Shown: positions 1 to 9,200 of the stretch, in pieces
Layout: each line of letters begins with the position of its first letter
Numbering within the stretch: position 1 is the stretch's first letter
Source of the DNA: Bacilli bacterium
GTDB taxonomy: Bacteria; Bacillota_I; Bacilli_A; RF39; UBA660
DNA: 64,000 bases
Assembly: GCA_017436345.1 (NCBI GenBank)
Contig: JAFSDH010000005.1
Span: 154,999 to 218,998 of the forward strand
Reading direction: 5' to 3'
Notes under the pieces: generated by a model
What the model was told of the DNA's origin: nothing
What the model saw: the letters and a program-made list of their open reading frames with translations, nothing else
Databases searched by the model: none
Translations under genes and position numbers: made by a program

Positions 1-114
1 TTGGCGTTTTGCCTCTATCAAAATTATTGATACACCAACAAATAACCCTAAAGCAATCATTATTGAATACCAATAAATTTGTATAAATCCTAAATCAAGT
101 GCAACCCTACTCAT
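1..114 (-). CDS. lgt: Prolipoprotein diacylglyceryl transferase, N-terminal part (cut by window edge)
   Basis: Only the first 38 codons are inside the window. They read as a short lead followed by a membrane segment with IYWYSIMIALG and then EAKRQ. This is the usual N-terminus of Lgt, the integral membrane enzyme that moves diacylglycerol from phosphatidylglycerol onto the lipobox cysteine of prolipoproteins. The ATG lies behind an AAGGTG ribosome site and overlaps the end of the yvlD-like gene by 8 bases. Bacillus has the same yvlD/lgt neighbourhood. Lipoproteins in this window (11865-13034 and yidC) would be its substrates. The call rests on a short stretch plus synteny. Confidence 0.75.
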   Translation of the reverse strand, partial: MSRVALDLGFIQIYWYSIMIALGLFVGVSIILIEAKRQ

Positions 115-538
115 AAGATTTCACCTTCTTTATAAAAGGTTTTACAATAACATTTTCTATAACAACATTTAAAAAAGACATTACAATTGATATAAAAAAC
201 AAAATTGGTAAACTATTGAATTCAATTCTACCATTCATAATAAACTCAACTATTTTCAAAATAATTACATTATTTACAAAATAGAAAAGACCTAATGTTA
301 ATCCTGTTATTGGCAAAGTTAAGCGAAACAGAATAGGTTTAACAGTTTTATTTAATACATATATAAGTATTACACTAATAAATGAATAACGTATGAAATG
401 ATTATCATCAACAACAAAAGAATCAAATACATAATCAACAAACATAAATACTAATGTATAAGCAAACATATAAACCAACCATTGAGCCACTGCACCAATT
501 AGTTTAATAATTTTTTTCTTTCTCGCTTTCTCTTTCAT
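107..538 (-). CDS. YvlD-like small membrane protein (phage holin 4 superfamily fold)
   Basis: A 143-residue protein with a basic N-terminus (MKEKARKKK) and four hydrophobic segments at about residues 13-36, 48-65, 75-100 and 108-130. Size and topology match the YvlD family, which Pfam groups with phage holin family 4 although these are chromosomal housekeeping proteins of unknown function. The ATG follows the uvrA stop directly (TAA-ATG) and the AGGTGA ribosome site lies inside the uvrA end, so the two are probably translated in sequence. Its position between uvrA and lgt mirrors Bacillus. Nothing suggests a lysis role. Confidence 0.7.
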   Translation of the reverse strand: MKEKARKKKIIKLIGAVAQWLVYMFAYTLVFMFVDYVFDSFVVDDNHFIRYSFISVILIYVLNKTVKPILFRLTLPITGLTLGLFYFVNNVIILKIVEFIMNGRIEFNSLPILFFISIVMSFLNVVIENVIVKPFIKKVKSYE

Positions 539-3352
539 TTACTCACCTAATATTTTCCCTAAAAATTTTCCTGTATAAGATGAAGAACATTTAATTACTT
601 CCTCAGGTGTACCAGTAACAACAATATTACCTCCACCATCTCCACCTTCAGGTCCTAAATCAATTATATAATCAGCAGTTTTAATCATATCTAGATTATG
701 TTCTATTACTATTACTGTATCTTTATTATCTACTATTTTCTGTATAATTGCAAGAAGTCTTTTAATGTCATGAATATGTAGACCAGTAGTAGGTTCATCC
801 ATAATAAATAACGTTTTTCCTGTTGCTTTCTTTTGAAGTTCTTTAGCAAGTTTTACACGCGCTGCTTCTCCTCCTGACAAAGTAGTTGCACTTTGTCCTA
901 ATTTAACATAACCAAGTCCAACATCTTCTAGTACCTGAATCTTATTTTTAATTTTAGGAATATGTTCAAAAAACTCTAAAGCTTCACTAATTCTCATATC
1001 AAGTACGTCAGCTATATTTTTTCCTTTATATTTTATATTTAAAGTTTCAGTATTATATCTACTACCATGACACACTTCACATGGAACATATACATCAGGT
1101 AAGAAATGCATTTCTATTTTTTTAACCCCATCTCCACGACAAGCTTCACATCTTCCACCTTTCACATTAAATGAAAATCTATTTTTACCAAACCCATACA
1201 TCTTAGCTTCTTTAGTCGTAGTAAAAAGTTCACGAATATCATCAAATACTCCAGTATAAGTAGCTGGATTACTACGTGGTGTTCTTCCTATTGGGTTTTG
1301 AGTTATTTCAACTACTTTATCTATATTTTCTAAACCAATAATTTTCTTATGTTTACCAGGTTTTTCTTTTATCTTATATATATGATCTCTAGCAGCTCTA
1401 GATAAAATAGACATAGTTAAACTACTCTTTCCACTACCACTAACTCCACATACACACGTAAATGTTCCTAAAGGAAACTTAACATCTATATTTTTTAAAT
1501 TATTTTCCTTAGCACCCTTTATTTCAATAAATTTACCATTGCCTTTACGACGTTTTTTAGGAATTTCTATACAAAGTTCACCATTTAAATACTTACCAGT
1601 TAAACTATTAGGATTTTTCATAACTTCTTCAGGAGTACCAAAAGCCATAACTTCTCCACCCTGATCTCCTGCAAGAGGTCCAATATCAACTAGATAATCA
1701 GATGCAAGCATTGTATCAGTATCATGTTCAACAACAACTAAAGTATTACCCAAATCACGCATTTCTTTTAAAGTATTAATAAGTTTTTCATTATCTCTTT
1801 GATGAAGTCCAATACTAGGCTCATCAAGTACATATAATACACCAGTTAAACGCGAACCAATTTGTGTCGCAAGTCTTATTCTTTGACTTTCACCACCACT
1901 TAATGTTCCTGCCATACGATTAAGTGTTAAATATTCTAAACCTACATTTTTCAAAAAAATTAATCTATTTTTTATTTCAACTAATAATAGCTTTGCTACT
2001 TGTTCTTGAAAAGTAGTAAGTTTAATTTTTTCTAAAAACTCAATCATATCTTTAATACTTAAACATGTTAATTCATAAATATTTTTCTTTCCTACTTTAA
2101 CTGATAAAACCCAATCAGCAAGACGTGCTCCATGACAAGTTTCACATTCAGATTCAACCATATAATTTTCTAACCAATCACGAATCCAACTACTAGATGT
2201 CTCCATATATCTTCTTTGAAGATTATTAACAACTCCTTCATAAAAATCACGTTGATTATACTGATTACCACTACGAGTAGAATATTTAAATTGAACTATA
2301 TCAGGACTACCATATAAAACTATTTCACGACTAGCTTTAGATAACTTTTCAAATGGTTTATCCATATCAATTTTATAGTGCTTACAAACACATTCAAGTT
2401 TTTTATAATCAATACTTTCTTGATCATCATTTGCTGTAACAATACATCCTTCATTAATACTTTTAGTTTTATCTGGAACCACTAAATCAGCATCAATATT
2501 TAACTTAATACCTAGCCCATTACAATCATGACAAGCACCAAAAGGAGCATTAAAACTAAACATGCGTGGTTCTAATTCTGGAATTGAAAAATCACAGTAA
2601 GGACAAGCAAAATTTTCTGAAAATAAAATTTCTTTTTGACCAACTACATCAACAATAACTTTCCCTGAAGCTAATTTAGTTGCTGCTTCTACAGATTCAA
2701 ACAATCTACTTCTAATTCCATCTTTAATAACTAATCTATCTATTACAACATCAATATCATCTTTAATATTTTTATCTAAAGATATCTCCTCAGCAAGATC
2801 ACGAACCTCACCATTAATACGAATTCTTGCATAACCATCACTTCTAAGTTTCTCAATTAAATCTTTATGTTCTCCCTTTTCACCATGAACAACAGGAGCC
2901 ATTATAATTAACTTAGTACCTTCATCAAATTCAAGAATCCTATTAACTATCTCATCTACACTTTGACTACTAATTGGAATATTATGGGTTGGACAATAAG
3001 GAACACCAATACGAGCATATAAAAGACGCAAATAATCATATATTTCCGTTACAGTCCCAACTGTTGATCTAGGATTCTTACTCGTTGTTTTTTGATCAAT
3101 ACTAATAGCTGGAGATAATCCTTCAATACTATCAACATCAGGTTTCTCTGTTCCACCTAAAAACTGTCTAGCATAAGCGCTAAGACTTTCTACATAACGT
3201 CTTTGCCCTTCAGCATAAATAGTATCAAAAGCTAAACTACTTTTACCACTTCCACTAACTCCAGTCATGACAATTAATTTATCTTTAGGAAGAGTTAAAT
3301 TAATATTCTTTAAATTATTTTCTCTTGCCCCTTTAATAACAATTTCATTCAT
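539..3352 (-). CDS. uvrA: UvrABC system protein A (excinuclease ATPase)
   Basis: A 937-residue damage-recognition ATPase of nucleotide excision repair; the UvrA dimer loads UvrB at lesions. Both ABC halves are complete. The first has Walker A GVSGSGKSS near residue 31, a CPYC zinc module and signature LSGGESQRIRLA. The second has Walker A GVSGSGKSS near residue 640, a CEAC...CEVC zinc finger and signature LSGGEAARVKLA. I start at the ATG giving MNEIVIKGA, the family start, behind AGGTGATAAT; the open frame continues 26 codons upstream without family similarity. It follows the radical-SAM gene with a 4-base gap. Confidence 0.97.
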   Translation of the reverse strand: MNEIVIKGARENNLKNINLTLPKDKLIVMTGVSGSGKSSLAFDTIYAEGQRRYVESLSAYARQFLGGTEKPDVDSIEGLSPAISIDQKTTSKNPRSTVGTVTEIYDYLRLLYARIGVPYCPTHNIPISSQSVDEIVNRILEFDEGTKLIIMAPVVHGEKGEHKDLIEKLRSDGYARIRINGEVRDLAEEISLDKNIKDDIDVVIDRLVIKDGIRSRLFESVEAATKLASGKVIVDVVGQKEILFSENFACPYCDFSIPELEPRMFSFNAPFGACHDCNGLGIKLNIDADLVVPDKTKSINEGCIVTANDDQESIDYKKLECVCKHYKIDMDKPFEKLSKASREIVLYGSPDIVQFKYSTRSGNQYNQRDFYEGVVNNLQRRYMETSSSWIRDWLENYMVESECETCHGARLADWVLSVKVGKKNIYELTCLSIKDMIEFLEKIKLTTFQEQVAKLLLVEIKNRLIFLKNVGLEYLTLNRMAGTLSGGESQRIRLATQIGSRLTGVLYVLDEPSIGLHQRDNEKLINTLKEMRDLGNTLVVVEHDTDTMLASDYLVDIGPLAGDQGGEVMAFGTPEEVMKNPNSLTGKYLNGELCIEIPKKRRKGNGKFIEIKGAKENNLKNIDVKFPLGTFTCVCGVSGSGKSSLTMSILSRAARDHIYKIKEKPGKHKKIIGLENIDKVVEITQNPIGRTPRSNPATYTGVFDDIRELFTTTKEAKMYGFGKNRFSFNVKGGRCEACRGDGVKKIEMHFLPDVYVPCEVCHGSRYNTETLNIKYKGKNIADVLDMRISEALEFFEHIPKIKNKIQVLEDVGLGYVKLGQSATTLSGGEAARVKLAKELQKKATGKTLFIMDEPTTGLHIHDIKRLLAIIQKIVDNKDTVIVIEHNLDMIKTADYIIDLGPEGGDGGGNIVVTGTPEEVIKCSSSYTGKFLGKILGE

Positions 3353-3356
3353 ATTA

Positions 3357-4193
3357 TCACCTAAACCTATCTTTAAATCTGCATTTTTTACATAATTCCT
3401 CAGTACAAATATTATTTCTAAAACCTTCACACATATTTATAAATCTATCACTATTTAAAATATCCACAAAACTTGTTGATAAAATATTTCCTAAATTAGT
3501 AATTCCTTCCCCATCTAAGCAACAAGGAACAACAGTACCATCAACTAATATTCCAATATGATCAATTGTACCATGACAATAACCATTACTTTCACGCTTA
3601 TTTTTTAAACTTGGCCATTCAAATAAATTATCTTTATTAACATAAGTATTATTACAAATCTTAATTTGTTTATCAGTATATAACTTATCCACAATTTCTG
3701 TTGATAAACTATAATAAGAAATAATTTCTTTAACAACATCTATTGCTTTTTTATCTAAAACATTGTTTTGTAATGTCCAAAATCTATAGCTTATATAAAC
3801 AGTTTCTGATAATACTTTACACACATCAAAAACATTATCTAAATATTCATCTTCATCATTTTCCGAATGAAGAGATACATTTATTTGTCTTAAACATTTA
3901 TGTTTTTTAAGTACATCATAATTTTTCTTTAATAATGTACCATTAGTTGTAATATTAACTTTTATTTTATTTTTATCACAAATATCCAAAAAAAGATCTA
4001 AATTAGGATTTAATAAAGGTTCCCCTTTCACATGAAGATAAATATAATCAGTATATGACTTTATTTCATCAATTATATGTGAAAATTCCGAAACATTCAT
4101 AAATTTCTTTTCTCTTTTAGTATTATGACAAAAACTACAATTTAAATTACAAATATTTGTTATTTCTATATATATTTTTTTAAACTTTTTCAT
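3357..4193 (-). CDS. Radical SAM protein with C-terminal cysteine cluster (SPASM/twitch-like)
   Basis: About 278 residues. The N-terminus has the radical-SAM cluster motif CNLNCSFC (CxxxCxxC) near residue 15, followed by a GEPLLNP segment typical of the SAM-binding barrel. The C-terminal part has CC near 224 and a CTEELCKKC group, as in SPASM/twitch proteins that hold an auxiliary iron-sulfur cluster and often modify peptides or anchor maturation steps. No substrate peptide is recognisable next to it. It sits between uvrB and uvrA, 1 base after the uvrB stop, so it is probably cotranscribed. I chose the ATG at 4193; a GTG 9 bases upstream inside uvrB is the alternative. Function unknown. Confidence 0.8.
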   Translation of the reverse strand: MKKFKKIYIEITNICNLNCSFCHNTKREKKFMNVSEFSHIIDEIKSYTDYIYLHVKGEPLLNPNLDLFLDICDKNKIKVNITTNGTLLKKNYDVLKKHKCLRQINVSLHSENDEDEYLDNVFDVCKVLSETVYISYRFWTLQNNVLDKKAIDVVKEIISYYSLSTEIVDKLYTDKQIKICNNTYVNKDNLFEWPSLKNKRESNGYCHGTIDHIGILVDGTVVPCCLDGEGITNLGNILSTSFVDILNSDRFINMCEGFRNNICTEELCKKCRFKDRFR

Positions 4194-4194
4194 A

Positions 4195-6150
4195 CTAATC
4201 ACTCTTTAATTCAAATAATATATCTCTAAGTTCCATAGCTCGTTCAAAATCAAGATTTTTTGCAGCCTCACGCATTTCTTGTTCAAGCGACTCAATCGTT
4301 CTTTCATATTCTGCCTTAGACATCTTTTTAGTAGATTTCTTATTTTTAGAATCATCATCAACATTACTAATCAAATCACGAACTTCTTTAATTATTGTTT
4401 TAGGAATAATACCATGTTCTTCATTATATGCTTCTTGAATACTTCTACGTCTTGCTGTTTCTTTAATTGCATAATCCATTGAATCAGTAATCTTATCCCC
4501 ATACATAATACAGCGTCCATTACTATTACGAGCACAACGCCCAATAGTTTGAACTAAACTACGACTACTTCTCAAGAAACCTTCCTTATCAGCATCTAAA
4601 ATTGCTATTAAACTAACTTCCGGAATATCAATCCCTTCACGAAGTAAATTTATACCAACAATACAATCATATTTACCTAAACGCAAATCACGAATAATAC
4701 GCATACGTTCTAATGTTTTTACTTCACTATGTAAATATGCAACTTTAATATCTATTTCTTTTAAATAATTAGTAAGCTCTTCTGCCATACGAATTGTTAA
4801 TGTTGTAACTAAAACTCTTTCATTTCTATCAATTCGATCACGTATTTCACCAACCAAATCATCAATTTGACCTTCAGTAGGTCTAACTTCAACAATCGGA
4901 TCAAGAAGACCAGTTGGACGAATAATTTGTTCTACAAACATATTATCAACATGTTCAAGTTCATAATCACCAGGAGTAGCAGACACATATATTGCTTGAT
5001 TAATTTTCTTCTCAAACTCATCAAATTGAAGAGGTCTATTATCAAGCGCACTTGGAAGTCTAAATCCAAATTCAACTAAATTCATCTTTCTAGCTCTATC
5101 TCCATTATACATTCCTCTAACTTGTGGAAGTGTAACATGTGATTCATCAACTACTAATAAATAATCATCAGGAAAAAAATCCATTAAAGTTGTAGGAGTT
5201 TCTCCTTCTTTACGTCCAGCCATTTGTCTAGAATAATTCTCTATTCCTGTACAAAAACCAGTCTCTTTTAACATTTCCATATCGTAATTAGTTCTTTGTT
5301 CAATTCTTTGAGCTTCAATAAGTTTATTATTTTCTTTAAAATAAGCAACCCTTTCTTCCATTTCTGATTTAATACGAGAAATCGCTGCTTCTAATTTATC
5401 TTCACTAATAACAAAGTGACTAGCAGGAAATATAGAAATAGTTTTCTTATTAACTTTAATAGCTCCAGTTAATGTATCTATTTCACTAATACGATCTATT
5501 TCATCTCCAAAAAATTCAATTCGATAACCAGTATTTCTCTCACTGGCAGGAATTATTTCTAAAACATCTCCCCTAACACGAAAAGTTCCACGTTTAAAAT
5601 CAAGATCATTTCTTTCAAATAACATATCAACAAGTTTATTGAGTACAACATTTCTCTCAATCTCGTCTCCAACATTTAAAGTAAGCATTTTGTTACGATA
5701 TTCATCAACTTCACCAATCCCGTAAATACAAGAAACTGATGCTACAACAATAACATCATCACGAGAAAGCAAAGCGCTTGTTGCTGCATGGCGAAGTTCA
5801 TCTATTTCATCATTGATAGAAGAATCTTTTTCAATATAAGTATCAGTCGAAGGAACATATGCTTCAGGTTGATAATAATCATAGTAAGATACAAAATACT
5901 CAACTCTATTTTCAGGAAATAATTCCTTTAGTTCAGAATATAATTGTCCTGCCAAAGTCTTATTATGAGCAAGAACTAAAGTAGGTTTATTTACTTCTTT
6001 AATTACATTAGCAATAGTAAACGTCTTACCAGTTCCAGTTGCACCTAATAAAACTTGTTCTTTTTTACCAGACTTAATCCCAGATACTAATTCATTTATA
6101 GCTTTAGGTTGATCACCACTAGGATTATACTTAGATACTAAATTAAACAT
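4195..6150 (-). CDS. uvrB: UvrABC system protein B
   Basis: A 651-residue helicase-like repair subunit that takes over the lesion from UvrA and recruits UvrC. Visible are Walker A GATGTGKT near residue 38, the beta-hairpin region [12 protein letters not shown] that clamps DNA, the DESH Walker B, helicase motif VI (QTIGRCARN), and the C-terminal UVR coiled coil ([21 protein letters not shown]). The start is set by the ribosome site: AAGGAG abuts the upstream ATG but lies 9 bases before the ATG at 6150. It is first in the uvrB-radical SAM-uvrA unit. No uvrC is in the window. Confidence 0.97.
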   Translation of the reverse strand: MFNLVSKYNPSGDQPKAINELVSGIKSGKKEQVLLGATGTGKTFTIANVIKEVNKPTLVLAHNKTLAGQLYSELKELFPENRVEYFVSYYDYYQPEAYVPSTDTYIEKDSSINDEIDELRHAATSALLSRDDVIVVASVSCIYGIGEVDEYRNKMLTLNVGDEIERNVVLNKLVDMLFERNDLDFKRGTFRVRGDVLEIIPASERNTGYRIEFFGDEIDRISEIDTLTGAIKVNKKTISIFPASHFVISEDKLEAAISRIKSEMEERVAYFKENNKLIEAQRIEQRTNYDMEMLKETGFCTGIENYSRQMAGRKEGETPTTLMDFFPDDYLLVVDESHVTLPQVRGMYNGDRARKMNLVEFGFRLPSALDNRPLQFDEFEKKINQAIYVSATPGDYELEHVDNMFVEQIIRPTGLLDPIVEVRPTEGQIDDLVGEIRDRIDRNERVLVTTLTIRMAEELTNYLKEIDIKVAYLHSEVKTLERMRIIRDLRLGKYDCIVGINLLREGIDIPEVSLIAILDADKEGFLRSSRSLVQTIGRCARNSNGRCIMYGDKITDSMDYAIKETARRRSIQEAYNEEHGIIPKTIIKEVRDLISNVDDDSKNKKSTKKMSKAEYERTIESLEQEMREAAKNLDFERAMELRDILFELKSD

Positions 6151-6179
6151 AATGTCCATCTCCTTTCTTATCGCATGTT

Positions 6180-6208
6180 ATTTTATCACTAATCAATTAA
6201 AAAAACAA
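6180..6208 (-). promoter_or_regulatory. Candidate sigma-A promoter for uvrB unit
   Basis: On the minus strand TTGTTT (6203-6208), a 17-base spacer and TAAAAT (6180-6185), with an extended -10 TGA in front. It lies about 30 bases before the uvrB ATG. Read by eye only. Confidence 0.5.
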
Positions 6209-6232
6209 TCGAACATAAAACTATAATCAAAC

Positions 6233-6265
6233 AAAAAAAATAGTTAGTATTATCTAACTATTTTT
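6233..6265 (-). terminator. Intrinsic terminator of the surface-protein gene
   Basis: Inverted repeat AAATAGTTAG / CTAACTATTT with a 6-base loop, followed on the minus strand by a run of T. It begins within the stop codon of the 1778-residue gene. Confidence 0.85.
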
Positions 6266-9200
6266 ATTCTTCTAATGACTTCTTCTTTTTTATTAAAAAT
6301 ATAATCAATCCAAAAACTAATAATAAAACAATGCCAATAATAATAAAAATATTTAAATTTATATTATTATCATTTTTATTTTCTACTTCTATAGCATATT
6401 GAACAGTTAATATTAAATCATCTTTTACTATTATATTTTTAAGTTGTTCATCAGTAATTTTTTGACCAGCATATATCTTTGTATCATCTTTTAAAACAAT
6501 ATCATGATCAGCTGTCCAAACAACTTTTTTATTATTATCAGTTACTATTTTAATTCCTTTTGGATTAGAATCATAACTAACTTCTTCACTATCATTACCT
6601 TCAATTTTAATATTATCTTTTGCTTTATAAAAAACCTTTAAAATATCATTAGAATTTTTTGCTGTAAATATGACATTGTTATCAATCGAAACTTTCATTA
6701 ACTCTTCATTAGTAATCATACTATTTTTCTTTATAATCGAACCATCATTTAAAATTACATCTTGATTAGCCATCCAATAAGCAAAAACATATCCAGTTTT
6801 TGACACAACACTAGTACCACTAGGATTTTGTTGATACTTTTTAGTTTCCTTATTTAATCCAACAATCTGTCCATTAATATCACTTTGATATACTATATCA
6901 TAATCAACACCAACAAATACAGCTTTTAAATCTAAATCTTCAACTACGATAATTTTTGTTAACTCTTCATTAGAAATAACATTATTTGCAATAATTATTT
7001 TACCAGTTGATAGTTTAACATCTTTATCAGCAATCCAATGAGAAAATACATATCCTTTATTAGCTTGGACTTCAGTTCCTAAAAGATTTCCATTAACAGC
7101 AACATCCTCATTAACAATTCCTATAACTTTACCATTATCATCATTACCATAACTTACAAAAATCTTTGTTTTATAGTGATATGCTGTAATAATTAAATCA
7201 TCGTCAACCGATATTTCTTTAATTTGTTCTAAAGTTATAGCTTCCCCTTTTTTAATAGTCTTTCCATTATTCAAAGTTACATCTTTGTTAACAGCCCATT
7301 TCAAATCAAAATAACCATCATTAATAGACTTAGTTGTTCCACTAGGATTTCCTTTAAACTTAACCTTTTCGCTAGTAATACCTGTTATTTTACCAAATGA
7401 ATCACTATTATAAAGAATTGTATATTCGCCATCTTTCCAATTTGCTTTATAACTTAAATCACCATAAGTTCCTTTATTAATAACAACTGTTTTTTCTGGA
7501 GTAGTACCATTCGAACCTGTCCATCCAACAAACTCATATCCTTTTTTATTGGGAATAGCTAAAGTAATATTATTTGTTTCTATATCATATTCTTTAAGTT
7601 CATTTTCTATTAAACCACCATCTAAATCATAAGAAATATTATAAGCAATCTTTTCCCATACAGCATATAAATTAACATCGTTTGTACTTGTTGTTAAATT
7701 TTTTACTTTTGACTCATCAATAAACTCTAACTTTCCATTACTAGATAAAGACCATCCTTTAAAATTATAACCATTTTTGCTAAATTTATTCTTAGATAAA
7801 CTTGCCACTTGATTATAAGTATGAATACTGTTATCCATTGTACCAATTCCACCATTAGAATTATATTTAATATTATATGTATTAACCGAATATTTAACAG
7901 TACAAGTAGTATTAGAAGTTACATTATTTATAATTAAAGTATTACCATTTAATACTCCTTTTTGATTATTAGTACAAGTTACTTTACCATTTCCATAACC
8001 TATATTAGGATTTAATATAAACGTTGTATTTTGTCCTTTAACGACAACTCGAGTTTTTGGACTAGAACTTCCTTTTTCTACATTTAAAGTAACTGTAATA
8101 TCATTATTAGTTTTCTTTTGCCATACTGCATATAAATTAACCACATTAGTACCGGTTGTTAAATTTTTTATATTTTGATTATCTAAATAAACAACCACTC
8201 CATTACCAGATGTACTCCAACCAGCAAATATATACCCATCTTTCTTATAAGTATTAGACTTTAAATGACTAGCAGTATCATAAGTATAAATACTGTTATC
8301 CATTGTACCAACACCACCATTAGCATTATATTTAACTTGATAAGAATTAGGAGACCATTGAGCATAAAGATTAATTGTGTTTGTTCCAGTTGTTAAATTA
8401 CTAACACTTGCACCATCTTTATATTTTACACTTCCAGTTGTTGATAATGACCATCCTTTAAAAACATAACCGGTCTTTTTAAAAGCATTAGCACTTAGCT
8501 TTTGACTAATACTATACGTATGTATACTATTAGCCATTGTACCAACACCACCATTAGGATTATATTTAACATTATATTTGTTAGGACTATAAGTAACAGT
8601 ACATAAAGTTTTTAAAGTAACATTAATAACTTTTAAAGTAATACCATCAAAAGAAGCCTTTTGATTATTAGTACAACTAACAGTACCATTACTATAACCA
8701 GTATTAGGAGTTAAAGTAAAACTAGCTGTACTACCTTTTACAATAGTTTTTGAAGAAGAATTACTAGTTCCTTTATTAACACTTACTTCAACAACTACTT
8801 TTTCTGCTTCTTTCCATACGGCATATAAATTAACTACATTTGTACCTGTTGTCAAATTACTAACACTTGCTTTATCTTTATATTTAACACTTCCAGAAGA
8901 AGAAGTACTCCATCCATTAAAAACATATCCATTTTTAGTAAATGTATTTGCTCTTAAATTAGATGTTTTGCCATAAGTAAAAGTACTATTAGCCATCGTA
9001 CCAGTACCACCATTGGCATTATATTTAACTTGGTAAGAATTAGCTTTCCACTTTCCATATAAAGTTGTTGATTTCATAAGCATATAATCACTATTTCCTG
9101 CCGCAACTTTTTTAGTTAAACCAGCATCACTATACCAGCCTTCTAATTTATATCCACTAACTGTAGGATTAGGCAACTTAATTGAAGTTGTATTCCATTT

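Noticed and set aside
107..538. Prophage holin
   Set aside because: It is a chromosomal YvlD-type gene fixed in the uvrA-lgt neighbourhood, with no phage genes around it.
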